Assembly (NCBI GenBank): GCA_951812725.1 | Contig: OX638330.1 | Span: 5,125,405 to 5,189,404, forward strand | Direction of reading: 5' to 3' | DNA from: an uncultured Caldilineaceae bacterium | GTDB lineage: Bacteria; Chloroflexota; Anaerolineae; Caldilineales; Caldilineaceae | DNA length: 64,000 nucleotides | Shown here: positions 9,621-18,988 of the stretch, piece after piece | How positions within the stretch are numbered: the first letter of the stretch is position 1 | Layout of the letters: each line of letters begins with the position of its first letter | Translations under genes and position numbers: made by a program | Notes under the pieces: generated by a model | Told to the model about the DNA's origin: nothing | Seen by the model: the letters and a program-made list of their open reading frames with translations, nothing else | Database searches by the model: none

Positions 9621-10562
9621 CTATAGCCTGCCTTCATAGTAGACCCAGCGATTGGCGAAAAAGAACTGGATCCCCGTGAAGATCATGATGATCAGGAAAA
9701 GTATCCACGCCAGCGACGCGGCATAGCCCATCCGGAACAGCTCAAAGGCGTTGCGGTAAAGATAAAGCACCATGAACAGGGTGGCGTTTTGCGGGCCGCC
9801 GTCGGTCATGATGAAGACAGTGGTGAAGACCTGGAAGCTGCCGATGATGCCAATAATCATGTTGAAGAAGATGATCGGCGAAATGATAGGGATCGTTACG
9901 TTGATGAAGCGCCGCCACGCGTTGGCCCCATCGATCTCCGCCGCCTCTTGCAACTCCTTGGGCACCCCCTGCAGCCCGGCCAGAAAAATGATCATCTGGA
10001 AGCCGGTCAGCCACAGGCTCATAATGATCAGCGCCGGTTTGGCCCAGGGCGGATTGAATAGCCAGTTGATGGGCCCCAGCCCGAACCAATTCAATACCTC
10101 GTTGAGCACACCAAATTCAGGATTGAGAATCTGTACCCAGACCACGGCAAAGGCGACCGCCGGCGTGATCGAGGGCAGATAGTAGATCGTGCGATAGACG
10201 CTCAGCCCGCGAATCTGCTGATTCAGCATCACCGCCAGCGCAAACGCGATCAGCAGCTGCAACGGAACGCCCACGAAGGTGTAGTAGGCGGTGTTGACAA
10301 GCGATTTGCCCACCAGCGGATCGTTCAACATGCGTTCGAAATGACCCAGCCCGATGAATTTGGGCGGCGCCAGCATATTCCACTTGTGCAGAATCAGGTA
10401 GACGGAGTAGAGCATCGGCCCGACCCACAGCGCCAGCACACCGAAGATGAAGGGGCTGGTGAAGAGCAGGCCGTCGCGCAGGTCGCGGCGCTGGGCCGCG
10501 GACATACGGCGTCGGGCCTGCGGCTGTGTCTGGATTCCGGGCGATGATGTTGTGGCTGTCAA
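9621..10562 (-). CDS. Sugar ABC transporter permease, MalF/UgpA type
   Basis: 313 residues with a cytoplasmic N-terminus (QARRRMSAAQRRDLRDG), six predicted membrane segments and the EAA motif ELQEAAEIDGANAWRRF followed by INVTIPIISP. FIMTDGGPQNAT is a strong CUT1 permease signature. It pairs with the permease at 8692 to form the channel. The substrate is probably an oligosaccharide or polyol but cannot be named. A perfect palindrome separates it from the upstream binding-protein gene. Confidence 0.93.
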   Translation of the reverse strand: MTATTSSPGIQTQPQARRRMSAAQRRDLRDGLLFTSPFIFGVLALWVGPMLYSVYLILHKWNMLAPPKFIGLGHFERMLNDPLVGKSLVNTAYYTFVGVPLQLLIAFALAVMLNQQIRGLSVYRTIYYLPSITPAVAFAVVWVQILNPEFGVLNEVLNWFGLGPINWLFNPPWAKPALIIMSLWLTGFQMIIFLAGLQGVPKELQEAAEIDGANAWRRFINVTIPIISPIIFFNMIIGIIGSFQVFTTVFIMTDGGPQNATLFMVLYLYRNAFELFRMGYAASLAWILFLIIMIFTGIQFFFANRWVYYEGRL

Positions 10563-10590
10563 AGAGGTGCACTCCCAGATTGACGAGGAA

Positions 10591-10622
10591 CCGGCGGCCG
10601 GTAAGCGCTTACCGGCCGCCGG
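10591..10622. promoter_or_regulatory. 32-bp perfect palindrome inside the ABC operon
   Basis: The 16 bases at 10591-10606 are exactly reverse-complemented at 10607-10622, mostly G and C. It lies between the binding-protein stop (10630) and the permease start (10562). No T-run follows on the minus strand, so a 3'-end-protecting or partial attenuating hairpin is likelier than a full terminator. Such hairpins are known to keep binding protein more abundant than permeases in sugar ABC operons. Confidence 0.6.
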
Positions 10623-10629
10623 GCACTGA

Positions 10630-12033
10630 CTAGGCGCGGTCGGCCCAGTACTGATCCAGATGTGTTTGGATTTCCGGCTGCGCGATCGCGAGCGCTTCGG
10701 CTGCGGACTGGGTCTGGCCGAGCAGCTTGTCCCACAGGACAGTGATCGGGCCGCCGCCGTAGGCCTGGAGCTGCGAGCCTTCGCCGAAGATCACGGAGAT
10801 TGAGCTCTCGCGCATCGTGTTGGCGAAAGCATCGGTGTTCTCGAAGCCATAGACACCGGAGGCGATATCACCCCAGATGCCGGAAATGTTGTCGGGCGTG
10901 CCGCACATGCGGCCGCCGTTGGCGATGATGGTCTGGCCTTCTTCGCCGAGGATGAACGAGATGAGGTCCCAGGACTCATCCTTGTACATAGAAGGCTCTG
11001 TAATGACATGGCCGTGGACGTGGCCGAAGGTGAAGTTGGTGTCGGCCGTGCCGGTCGGCGCCTCGATCACGTCGAAGTTGATGCCCTCTTCGGTGGTGGC
11101 CAGTTCGCCCTTAAGGCGGGGCATGGCCCAAGGGCCTTCGAGGTACATGGCGACGCGGCCGGTATCGACACCGACGCCGCCGCCCTCGACCACCTCCGGA
11201 CCGGGGCTCCAGTCGTTGGCGATGGCATCGTAAACCAGATATTGGAGCGCGGAGGCGATGTCCTCGTTGTCCCAGTAGGCCTCGGTCGGCTCGGTAATGC
11301 GGTCCCACTCGATATGGCCGTTGCGGCGCATGAAGGTGGTGCTACGGCCATAGGCGCCGTTCCAGCCCTGCGCCTGTCCCCAACCATAGAACTTGGTGCC
11401 GTCCTCTTCATAGGAGAGGTCCAGAATTATCTGCTGGAACTCTTCCCACTTCCAGCCCGGTTGTGGGTGGGTGACGCCCTTCTTGTCGAAGAGGTCCTTG
11501 TTGTAATAGATCACCAGCGAGCCGGTATCGGTGGGGGTCATGTAGCGGCCGCCCTGCCACAGCGTCTGGTTGTCGTAGTTTTCGCCGCCGGGGAAGAAGT
11601 CATCGGCGCCGTCGCGAGCGATATAGTCGCTCATGTCATAGATGACCTGGTTTTCAGCGTAGGCCTGCCAGATCCAGCCCTGGAAGTAGAGGACATCGGC
11701 CGAGTCATCCGCGGCAAAGTTGGCCTGGATCTTCTCATAGTAGCCGCCGGGGTACTGCTCGACGGAGACGCTCACGCCTTCGTTCTGTTCCATGTAGGCG
11801 TTGACCATGTTCTCATAGACGACCGCATCCTGGACATCGGCCCAGGCCGAGAGGCGCATCTCGATCATCTCCATGCTGGCGCCGGCGTCACCGCCACCGT
11901 CGGCGGCCGGGGCCGCGGCAGGGGCCGCGCAGGCCGCGAGCAGAGTTCCGCCAACCGTCAGCGCGCCTGCTTTGAGGAAGGATCGCCGGCTGATGGCGTT
12001 GGTTGGGTTGGAAAATTGTTTCGAACCGGACAT
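10630..12033 (-). CDS. Extracellular sugar-binding lipoprotein of ABC transporter
   Basis: 467 residues. The N-terminus combines a twin-arginine-like motif (RRSFLKAGALTVGGTLLAAC) with a lipobox, so it is probably exported and lipid-anchored. The mature part has family-1 solute-binding features: YYEKIQANFAADDSADVLYFQG, TGSLVIYYNKDLFDKKG, YLEGPWAMPRLKGE and the WDLISFILGEEGQ region. It captures sugar outside the cell for the two permeases encoded downstream and is the first gene of that operon. The ligand is not predictable from sequence alone. Confidence 0.93.
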   Translation of the reverse strand: MSGSKQFSNPTNAISRRSFLKAGALTVGGTLLAACAAPAAAPAADGGGDAGASMEMIEMRLSAWADVQDAVVYENMVNAYMEQNEGVSVSVEQYPGGYYEKIQANFAADDSADVLYFQGWIWQAYAENQVIYDMSDYIARDGADDFFPGGENYDNQTLWQGGRYMTPTDTGSLVIYYNKDLFDKKGVTHPQPGWKWEEFQQIILDLSYEEDGTKFYGWGQAQGWNGAYGRSTTFMRRNGHIEWDRITEPTEAYWDNEDIASALQYLVYDAIANDWSPGPEVVEGGGVGVDTGRVAMYLEGPWAMPRLKGELATTEEGINFDVIEAPTGTADTNFTFGHVHGHVITEPSMYKDESWDLISFILGEEGQTIIANGGRMCGTPDNISGIWGDIASGVYGFENTDAFANTMRESSISVIFGEGSQLQAYGGGPITVLWDKLLGQTQSAAEALAIAQPEIQTHLDQYWADRA

Positions 12034-12146
12034 GAATCGGACTCCTTCTGGTTTGTTGGGAAGATGGTTGATTCGACTAGTCGTTGACGAACTGAACTGA
12101 TTTGTTCTTCAAAGCTATTTTTCGATGCCGCGAATCTGTTCAGATG

Positions 12147-12332
12147 CTATGGCGGCGGGATATCCAAGTCTTTACAGATTTTTCTCACTAAGAACGTGTT
12201 CAGTTCCCGGTGTCTCGGCACAGTGGACACCTTATGCGTCCTGCGATTCACGTACAACGTATGGGCACTGCCCTCCCGGAGGAATTCACAACCGTTGCTT
12301 TCAAGATGGCGAATGAAATCTCGCCGTTTCAT
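12147..12332 (-). CDS. hicA: HicA-family mRNA interferase toxin
   Basis: 61 residues with the HicA pattern: MKRRDFIRHLESNGCEFLRE, the catalytic His in EGSAHTLYVN, and VPRHRELNTFLVRKICKDL. The fold is dsRBD-like and cleaves mRNA on the ribosome. The start codon overlaps the end of hicB by 4 bp, so the two are translated together. The antitoxin comes first, the less usual order, though HicBA order is known. Nothing suggests inactivation. Confidence 0.9.
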   Translation of the reverse strand: MKRRDFIRHLESNGCEFLREGSAHTLYVNRRTHKVSTVPRHRELNTFLVRKICKDLDIPPP

Positions 12333-12547
12333 GTCTGTACGAAAACAGGCTCACGAATCACATCGTGCATTTCGGCAATGGATTCCTCGGCGAGGACGCG
12401 ATTTGCCTCAAAGGTCATCGCAATAGCCTCTTGGAGATTCTCTTTGGTCTCTTCAAGAGTTTTCCCTTGTGTATTTGCTCCGGGCAGTTCTTCAACGAAT
12501 CCGATGTAGCCCTCGGGCACTTTTTTGAACACTGCACTGAATTTCAT
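12329..12547 (-). CDS. hicB: HicB-family antitoxin
   Basis: 72 residues with the HicB partial RNase H-like fold signature: FKKVPEGYIGFVEELPGANTQGKTLEETKENLQEAI. It neutralises HicA. It is short and lacks an obvious C-terminal HTH/RHH DNA-binding domain, so autoregulation may need another factor. A GAGAGG ribosome site lies about 7 nt before the ATG. It overlaps hicA. Confidence 0.9.
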   Translation of the reverse strand: MKFSAVFKKVPEGYIGFVEELPGANTQGKTLEETKENLQEAIAMTFEANRVLAEESIAEMHDVIREPVFVQT

Positions 12548-12602
12548 GCCGGAAACCTCTCGTCGCGTTGCCTCAGTACGCGCATCACATGATCACGCGC
12601 GT

Positions 12603-13529
12603 TCAATCATCTTCCTCTCTCGTCGGCCACTGGCAGCCGCCTTCCCGGTCCGGGCGGATGTGCGAGAACGACAGTTCCTCCGTGCCCTTCCAGGCATAAG
12701 GGTCGCGCCCGGCGATCATCACGATGTCGCGGAAGTCGAAACTGGCTACCCCCAATGCGGCATCGCCCGGATAGCGCCAGGGCAGCAGCGATTCGGCGCT
12801 CATGTAATGGTTAACGAGCGCGCGGCGGAATCCGCTGGCGGCGCGGTTGGGCATGGAGCGGTGCAGCAGATAGCCGTTGAAAAAGACGATGCTGCCGGCA
12901 GTCACCTCGACCGGCACCGCGTCGTCGTCGGTGTAGGGGAAATCAAACGCCTCCACCACGCAGTCGAAACGCTCGTCGTCATGCTCCTTGGCGGGCCAGA
13001 TCAAGCGGTTCGCGTGCGAGCCGGGAATGACCCACAGACAGCCGTTCTCGACCGTGGCGTCATCGAGCGCGATCCAGGCGGCGTTCAGGGAGCAGTCGCG
13101 CGTGGGGATGAACGCTTCATCCTGGTGCCAGGCCTGACCCGGCTTGCCGGCCGACTTGATAAACAGCATCGACTGCATACTCTTCACGTTAGGGCCGATC
13201 ACCCGCGTCAGCACATCACTGATCGACGGATGCGCGAGCGTGTCGAACATCAGCTGTGAGAGTTTGTGCGGGAAATGGACGCAGAGTGTGCGCTGGATCA
13301 CTTCGTCGTCGCTGTCGCCGGGGCCGACGGGCGGCAGACCGTTGACCTCACCCATCTCACCGCGGCAGATATGCACAGTCTCGTCGCGCAGTGCCTGCAC
13401 TTCATCCGGCGTCAGCGCGTCCGGCAGCGCCAGGAAACCGTTTTCACGGAAGGAGGCGGCGTGTTCATCGGTGACGACGGGCCTTATCACCGTCTTCGCG
13501 GGAGCTTCCATCGTTGCTGTCAGTGTCAT
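12603..13529 (-). CDS. Phytanoyl-CoA dioxygenase (PhyH) family oxygenase
   Basis: 308 residues. The non-haem iron triad is visible: HQDEAF supplies His and Asp (about residue 173), and LLHRSMPNRA supplies the distal His, followed by the 2-oxoglutarate-binding Arg of SGFRRALVNHY. NGCLWVIPGSH is a core family motif. These enzymes hydroxylate an organic substrate using Fe(II), O2 and 2-oxoglutarate. The family is greatly expanded in sponge-associated and Caldilineaceae-type genomes and most substrates are unknown. It stands alone after hicB. Confidence 0.88.
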   Translation of the reverse strand: MTLTATMEAPAKTVIRPVVTDEHAASFRENGFLALPDALTPDEVQALRDETVHICRGEMGEVNGLPPVGPGDSDDEVIQRTLCVHFPHKLSQLMFDTLAHPSISDVLTRVIGPNVKSMQSMLFIKSAGKPGQAWHQDEAFIPTRDCSLNAAWIALDDATVENGCLWVIPGSHANRLIWPAKEHDDERFDCVVEAFDFPYTDDDAVPVEVTAGSIVFFNGYLLHRSMPNRAASGFRRALVNHYMSAESLLPWRYPGDAALGVASFDFRDIVMIAGRDPYAWKGTEELSFSHIRPDREGGCQWPTREEDD

Positions 13530-13733
13530 GGGATTGTTCCTGTGTCTGAACGGCAGTGATTTGTGCGTTGTCTGCAGCGACGCTGAAGGGTGGGATCCTG
13601 GGCGGTCGCTAAGGGATATGAAGAAGGGAATGGGTTGGATTATATGGGAGGAGAAAGACTGGTGTCAAGTCTTTGGGGAGGCGTGTGTGGAGGTGGAAGA
13701 GGTGGCACCGGGGCGCGAGCCAAAGGGGAACGG

Positions 13734-14239
13734 CTACATCGGATCCTGATCCTCGGCCAGAGAGGCTGCATAGTCAAAACGTAACTACTCAGCCGCAACT
13801 GATTCGCCAACCTGTACGAGGCGAGCAAAGGTGTTCTTTCTCCCCTCATTGTTGTATTTTGGGCGGTCGGCCGCAAGCGGCCTCCCTTGTGCAGGGGCTG
13901 CGCCCCCGCAACGCCCCCTACAAAATCGTGCCTAACCGACCGTGTGCATTCTTCGCAACGTGTCGGCTGGCGAGCATGGCGGCCGCTGTACACCAGTTGC
14001 GTCACCAAGAGACTGAATGGTTCCAAGGATGACTGGCCGGTCAACTACTGTGGCTTAGTAGTTACGTCAAAACAGGCAAGGATATCTTCGCGCGTGACAG
14101 AAGGAAATTCCTGAAGGAGGTCTTCAACGCTATCGCCGCAGGCGAGCATCCGCAGGACCTGACGAACGGGAATACGTGTCCCATGGATGCAGGCCTGTCC
14201 GTGACACACTAGGGGACTGGCTGTGATCTGATCATTCAT
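13734..14239 (-). pseudogene. DUF433 antitoxin-like gene interrupted by MITE copy D
   Basis: From ATG 14239 the frame encodes a DUF433 domain (PLVCHGQACIHGTRIPVRQVLRMLA...VTREDILACFD, 58 residues), with a GAGG ribosome site 8 nt upstream. It then enters the MITE end, which adds VTTKPQ and a stop at 14045. Beyond the element, at 13772-13734, the original 3' end remains: deleting the element and one target copy gives ...LACFDYAASLAEDQDPM and a stop, as expected for the family. DUF433 proteins are usually antitoxins next to a DUF5615 PIN-like toxin; no toxin is visible here. Confidence 0.85.
13781..14065. repeat. MITE-like element, copy D, inserted in DUF433 gene
   Basis: 285 bp, bounded by GTAACTACTCAGCC and GGCTTAGTAGTTAC. 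The 8-mer GTCAAAAC is present directly outside both ends (13773-13780 and 14066-14073), a perfect target duplication. The GC-rich core is at 13861-13918, with a GGCCG..CGGCC variant of the first hairpin. Its right part is nearly the same as the right part of copy A. Confidence 0.92.
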
Positions 14240-14368
14240 TACTTCATCCTCAAGGGCATGTGGCCAATTTTCAATCGGACTAGCGCTCTGGTTTGAGAAA
14301 TGCCAGGTAGCTGCCCCCTAAGGGGAACCGAAAGGTCCGGGGATTTTATACTTGACTTCGCAGTCGGA

Positions 14369-14479
14369 CTATTGGCGGGAGAGGCCACAATTCCATCGCC
14401 TTCGGCCCCGGCGTCGCAAGCAGACGATCCCTTGACCCACTACGACGACAACGGCAACTGCTGCGCCGAAGCCCACTAA
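14369..14479 (+). pseudogene. Fragment resembling an excalibur calcium-binding tail
   Basis: The frame ends ADDPLTHYDDNGNCCAEAH then stop (14477-14479). This resembles the excalibur motif (DxDxDGxxCE type; often HYDDNGNGRITCAEAR in bacterial secreted proteins) with a short internal deletion. There is no start codon or signal peptide nearby, so it looks like a relic. The rest of 14240-14556 shows no gene. Confidence 0.35.
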
Positions 14480-14556
14480 ACGGGGCCAGATGAGGTGTAT
14501 TTAAACAGGACAGGCTTGCTCTGACCAGAGAGCGAAATGTCGGGCGAGGAGGCATT

Positions 14557-16467
14557 TCAATCGGATTCGCTCCCCTGTATGCCCTGAACATTTTCTTTGC
14601 TCTGGGAATCTTCGTCTCTCTTGGGGTGTTGTTGTTCCAATGAACTCCAAAAGGTATTCAACATCAACTTTAGTCCCAGCCACCAAGCATAGACTGCGTC
14701 GTAAGAGTAGCAATCCTGGTCATTTAGTAAGCCGTGGGCAATATTGTTCCTGAGATTCGGTCCAATCTGGTCACAAAATAGGGCCTCAATTTCATAGGTC
14801 AGGTCCTCTCCGAAAATCTCTACCGTTTTCGGAAGCTCCATCAGGGCGCTCAGGCCTTTCTCGGTTTCAATGCTGTTTTGATCTAGGTGAGTGGTGATCT
14901 CACCTGCATATTTCAGTTGAACACGTACCATGTGTTCAATCTGAGGTGTTAATATGTGGATGGAGGTCGCAAAATCCCGGTTGAACCCTTGGGCTATTGC
15001 TTTTCCCCAAAGGATCTCTCTGTTTATTGGCACAATAGGAGATCGCCTAGCAAGGTCGACAAATTCGACTTCGCTCAAGCGATGCTCCAAGATCAACACA
15101 TCGAGGGCCGGCAGTATCTTCGCCTGGACAGCCACTACGACTCCGAATCCGTATGGAAAGCGATTCATCTGCGCGCGGATTTCAATTTCATTCTCTTCAG
15201 AAGGCGTAGATTCGCTAAACCCGTACGTCCTGTCAACGACTCTTCCTTCGTGGTTCCTAAATACCTTGGAAAAGAGCCCCTGGCTCGTGTAACGGGAAAG
15301 ATTCTCTATCGCGGACTTACGTATATCTCTGAAGTCTATACTATGCAGGTTAGCAAACGCCATAAGCGCTTCGAGTAGGGGTTTGCCGTTCACAGAATTA
15401 CGAGCCTGCTCGGCGACCTCACTCACGTCTACTCCGGGGGTAGTAAATGTCTTCATCTCGTCCAGTGCCAGTAAGCCATACTCATTAATGCGTAGTCTCA
15501 AATCTTGGATTCGTTTGTCAATATAGTGGTGGTCCCGATGAACCCGGGGAATGCTGCGATAAATCTGTACGGCCTTTTCCAAGAAACCGGCAGCGATTCC
15601 GTAACTAGGGTTGTCGGACGCAATTCTAGCGGAGGCCTCCTTTTCAAACGCCTCTGCTTCTGCAACGATCATGTCAATGGATTTTCCGCAGTCATCAAAG
15701 AGGCTGAACCATTTGGCGGAAGCGTTGTAATACCTTCCGCTCGCATGGAAGTTCTTAGCAGCGTCAAATTCGCCCGCTAGCGTCTCCAGTTTTGCGGCTA
15801 CGTTGGTCGAGTAATTGACGGCAAGTCCACTGGACATTAGAGTATCGGCAAGGCGATGACCGTAAAATCCCTGTTGCACTGTTGCTGACTCCAGGGCCGC
15901 GACAATTGAGGATTCAATTTGGTCGAGACGGTCCGAATCCTTGATTATGCGGCTCAAAACAATGGCTCTCTGCCAGCACAGGTCTCCATCCCGGAACCAT
16001 TTCTCGGCATCCAGAGGAAGCTGCATATAGCTGTCGATGGCGGCTAGGACAAATTTAACTTCGCGGGGCTCACTGCAATGCCAGACCAAATCTGCCAATC
16101 GTCCTTTCAGAAAAGGATTGTCGATCGACTCCATGATCTCCGCAAAGAAATCAATCTCGGAATCAGTGAAATCATTGGGAATTGGCGAGCGCCTTTCGCC
16201 AGCTACAACAGGATCGTCGAAGGGCTCGTTACGCCTACTGGGTGAAAGTCTCATCCAGCAAGCCTCGTCTAGAAGCCTCAGCACTTTGGCGCGAGGCTGA
16301 CAGCCCTCCTCTTCAGACTTTCTTGCCGCCCTATTTAATGCCTGCGCTATGGACGTGTAGTCTAGTTGAGAAGCGTCGTCTAAGATGGCTTCCAACTCAA
16401 TGTTTACAAAAGCGTCGAATGCTAGTTCAAAGTTTTCTTCAAAATATGAATCATGAGGGGTATTCAT
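14557..16467 (-). CDS. DUF4209-type protein with C-terminal HEPN RNase motif
   Basis: 636 residues, almost all helical, no membrane segment. The C-terminal third has the DUF4209 look: IEHMVRVQLKYAGEITTHLD...LLNDQD, with LRNNIAHGLL at about residues 572-581. RNNIAH fits the HEPN active-site pattern R-x4-H, so ribonuclease activity is plausible. Base composition is lower in GC than the metabolic genes. It lies 225 bp downstream of the OLD-type nuclease on the same strand, so the two may act together. HEPN domains are common effectors in toxin and abortive-infection systems; function here is inferred from motif and neighbours only. Confidence 0.62.
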   Translation of the reverse strand: MNTPHDSYFEENFELAFDAFVNIELEAILDDASQLDYTSIAQALNRAARKSEEEGCQPRAKVLRLLDEACWMRLSPSRRNEPFDDPVVAGERRSPIPNDFTDSEIDFFAEIMESIDNPFLKGRLADLVWHCSEPREVKFVLAAIDSYMQLPLDAEKWFRDGDLCWQRAIVLSRIIKDSDRLDQIESSIVAALESATVQQGFYGHRLADTLMSSGLAVNYSTNVAAKLETLAGEFDAAKNFHASGRYYNASAKWFSLFDDCGKSIDMIVAEAEAFEKEASARIASDNPSYGIAAGFLEKAVQIYRSIPRVHRDHHYIDKRIQDLRLRINEYGLLALDEMKTFTTPGVDVSEVAEQARNSVNGKPLLEALMAFANLHSIDFRDIRKSAIENLSRYTSQGLFSKVFRNHEGRVVDRTYGFSESTPSEENEIEIRAQMNRFPYGFGVVVAVQAKILPALDVLILEHRLSEVEFVDLARRSPIVPINREILWGKAIAQGFNRDFATSIHILTPQIEHMVRVQLKYAGEITTHLDQNSIETEKGLSALMELPKTVEIFGEDLTYEIEALFCDQIGPNLRNNIAHGLLNDQDCYSYDAVYAWWLGLKLMLNTFWSSLEQQHPKRDEDSQSKENVQGIQGSESD

Positions 16468-16691
16468 CTGTTCTTAGACCTCAAGACGTCGTCGATATTG
16501 GCTTCGGTTGGTAGTTCTTGGCACGATTGGCTCCAAAAGCTAGGCTACGCACCAAAATGCGTGGTAAAGCATTTCACGTTGAAAGTAGAGGGCCCCATCA
16601 GTTGTCAAAAGGCGCCTGCGCGAAACGGCGGCATACGAGTTCTAGTAGGCATCTGAGGGGCTCTATGGCAACAGGCTGACTTGCCCTACAG

Positions 16692-18650
16692 CTACAATAA
16701 GGCGTTCAAATCAGCAAATGCGCGCGCCCAGTTATCAAGTTCCTGATCGGTCAGCTCATTCTCGAGTGCTGCCAAGTTTGAACTGAAGTGATGAGCAGGC
16801 CGGTAGTGATTGAATCTCGCTCCACCGGGAAGAGGGTTTTTCTTCAGATACTGCTCAATACGTCTTAAGATACGAGGAGGGCCCTTTGGGAGGTCTTGTA
16901 CAGCCAATGAAGTCCTAAATGTGCCATTCACCAATTTCATATAGAACTTAGGGGTGAACATGTCCTCTGCGTCAGCTTCGGCCTGAGAAACATAGTCGGC
17001 ATAGGTGAGAATCTGTTGCTTTTTGAGCAACTTCTCTTTGTATAGATTCTCGATGCTCTGCCGGTCCTTCTTTTGGAAGTCAATAAGGACAGCGACATTT
17101 AGATCGCTTTGAGCGCCAATCAGTGCAACGAATGTTGAGACTTTATCGGAGCCCCCGACCGGTGTAATGGTCCACTCTGAATTCAACCCTTCCCCACCCC
17201 TTTCTTGGAGAAGCCCCGAAATAGTTTGGATATACAGTAAGTCCGATACCCCTTCGACGACGAGGTTGTTTGGTCCAATGAAAAGTGTCTGATGAATTTC
17301 GTATCCGAGAGCACCTTGGAGTGGGAAGAGACTGTCTTGTGTTGCTTCAAGAACTTCGGTGGTGACCTTCGTACCTTGCTGATCATCAGGCAGGTTTTCA
17401 GATCCCGGTTCAATACTCAGGTCCTGAACTATCCGCACGCGATCGAAACGTGAAGGATTGACCATAAAAGGTGAGTGGGTTGAATAAATGAGTTGGTGAT
17501 GGGGCTTGAGCTCCTCTTCAATATACTGAAGGAGGTCCCCCTGAGCCTTCGCATGGAGGAAAAGTCCCGGTTCATCCAGGAGCAAGATGAGGTTTTTACC
17601 CTCTTTGCGGAGCTTAGAATACCAAGCAAGAAAGGAAAAAAACCAGACGAAACCTCGCGAGCGAGTTCCGAGAGATGTACTTACAAAGTGCTTTGTATCT
17701 TCTACACGCCCCCAGATGTTCGTTCCACTATCCATGCCCAAAGGGTCATCGGGTTGTGCCTGGCGAATATCAAATTTCATACGTAGGTGTTGGTTCTGGG
17801 ACCAATAGGGGAGTACTCTTTGTGTAAGAGAGTTTCCAGCGGCCTCTATCTTTGCGATTAGAACTTCCGTCTGCCTAAGATTTATGAGTTGGTTGAGATC
17901 GAGGCCCGCCAGCTCGATTAGTCCGAGGAGAGGATAGTCTGACTTTTCGAGTCGGTTCTCCGCAAACCTGTTGGCAAGTTCATTAAGGTTGTCCTGCCCT
18001 TTCATCTGATGGTACTCGTCGAAATATAGAAACTTCGGTACACGGTCCCACAGAATCTCGTTGAAGATCAATGACGAGGTATTGGCTTCAGAAATTTTTT
18101 GCATTCTTTCTTCTAGCTCGATCGTAGCTTCTGTACGCTCGGCTTCCCCTAGAAGCTCCACCATGTCTTCCGCCTCTTCCAGATTGAGAAGCGCATCCGT
18201 AACTGTTGTGGAGAGATCGGCGGCTTTGACCAAGTGTTTCAGGGTGGCTTTGGTATCCACATTCAATCTGTAGTAGAGCGTATTTGAATAGCCTTTATGA
18301 AGGCACAAAGTTGGTTCCTTGTCCTTTAGGCACTTTGAACCGAAAATATCATAGACTGCGGAGATATCTTCTTGTTCGAGCGCATAGGTAGCTTGCACAA
18401 CCGTCGCTGGCTTTTGTTGACCTGAAGCAACGCTGGCCTCGTAGTCAGTCACAAATTGGCGAGGATAGTCTTCCGTTACATTGAATTCTTCCTCAGCTTC
18501 ATCAATAGGATTTAATCGATACAGTGCCTTAAGTAACGCTGTCTTGCCTGCCTCGTTTTTTCCAACCAAGCAAGTTACATCACCAATATCGAATTCAGTC
18601 GAATCCAAAACGCTCTGAAAACTTGTGATCCGTATCTCTTTGAGTCGCAT
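16692..18650 (-). CDS. OLD-family ATP-dependent endonuclease (ABC ATPase + TOPRIM)
   Basis: ATG 18650 is chosen over an upstream ATG at 18692 because GGGAG lies 6 nt before it and MRLKEIRITSFQSV is the usual OLD start; 652 residues. The order is Walker A GKNEAGKT (residues 30-37), a helical insertion, LLLLDEPGLFLHAKAQGDL (Walker B), YSTHSPFMV (H-loop), then a TOPRIM domain with VVEGVSDLLY (catalytic Glu) and VLIDFQKKD (DxxxxD type). OLD proteins are nucleases acting in phage exclusion, alone or with a UvrD-like partner (Gabija). No UvrD-like gene is present; the downstream neighbour is a HEPN-type gene. Confidence 0.85.
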   Translation of the reverse strand: MRLKEIRITSFQSVLDSTEFDIGDVTCLVGKNEAGKTALLKALYRLNPIDEAEEEFNVTEDYPRQFVTDYEASVASGQQKPATVVQATYALEQEDISAVYDIFGSKCLKDKEPTLCLHKGYSNTLYYRLNVDTKATLKHLVKAADLSTTVTDALLNLEEAEDMVELLGEAERTEATIELEERMQKISEANTSSLIFNEILWDRVPKFLYFDEYHQMKGQDNLNELANRFAENRLEKSDYPLLGLIELAGLDLNQLINLRQTEVLIAKIEAAGNSLTQRVLPYWSQNQHLRMKFDIRQAQPDDPLGMDSGTNIWGRVEDTKHFVSTSLGTRSRGFVWFFSFLAWYSKLRKEGKNLILLLDEPGLFLHAKAQGDLLQYIEEELKPHHQLIYSTHSPFMVNPSRFDRVRIVQDLSIEPGSENLPDDQQGTKVTTEVLEATQDSLFPLQGALGYEIHQTLFIGPNNLVVEGVSDLLYIQTISGLLQERGGEGLNSEWTITPVGGSDKVSTFVALIGAQSDLNVAVLIDFQKKDRQSIENLYKEKLLKKQQILTYADYVSQAEADAEDMFTPKFYMKLVNGTFRTSLAVQDLPKGPPRILRRIEQYLKKNPLPGGARFNHYRPAHHFSSNLAALENELTDQELDNWARAFADLNALL

Positions 18651-18988
18651 GTCAATCTCCCAGTGACAGTGAAGTGCGTAGATTTTCGACAAGCTTGCTG
18701 CGCCCCGAAAGATGAGCTAATTGTCAAGTAGTGTCAACCACAGTTCTCTCGCAAATGTCCATGAAGGAAACGTAATCCGGCGATAGTGTTATAGTAGGGC
18801 CTGTGTGTGACTACTTAGTGCTATTTCAGCCGGACAGTAATTTTTGTCGGCCGAGAGCATATTCTTACAGTGGTTCTGCTTCTTACGATTCTACGCGTTT
18901 GACGCCTGATCCGAATTCTGGTAGCCTGCCGTTGTGCAGCCATATTGACCTCCTTTCACCCCCTAAAGTGACGGCTCCGATGTGGCAC

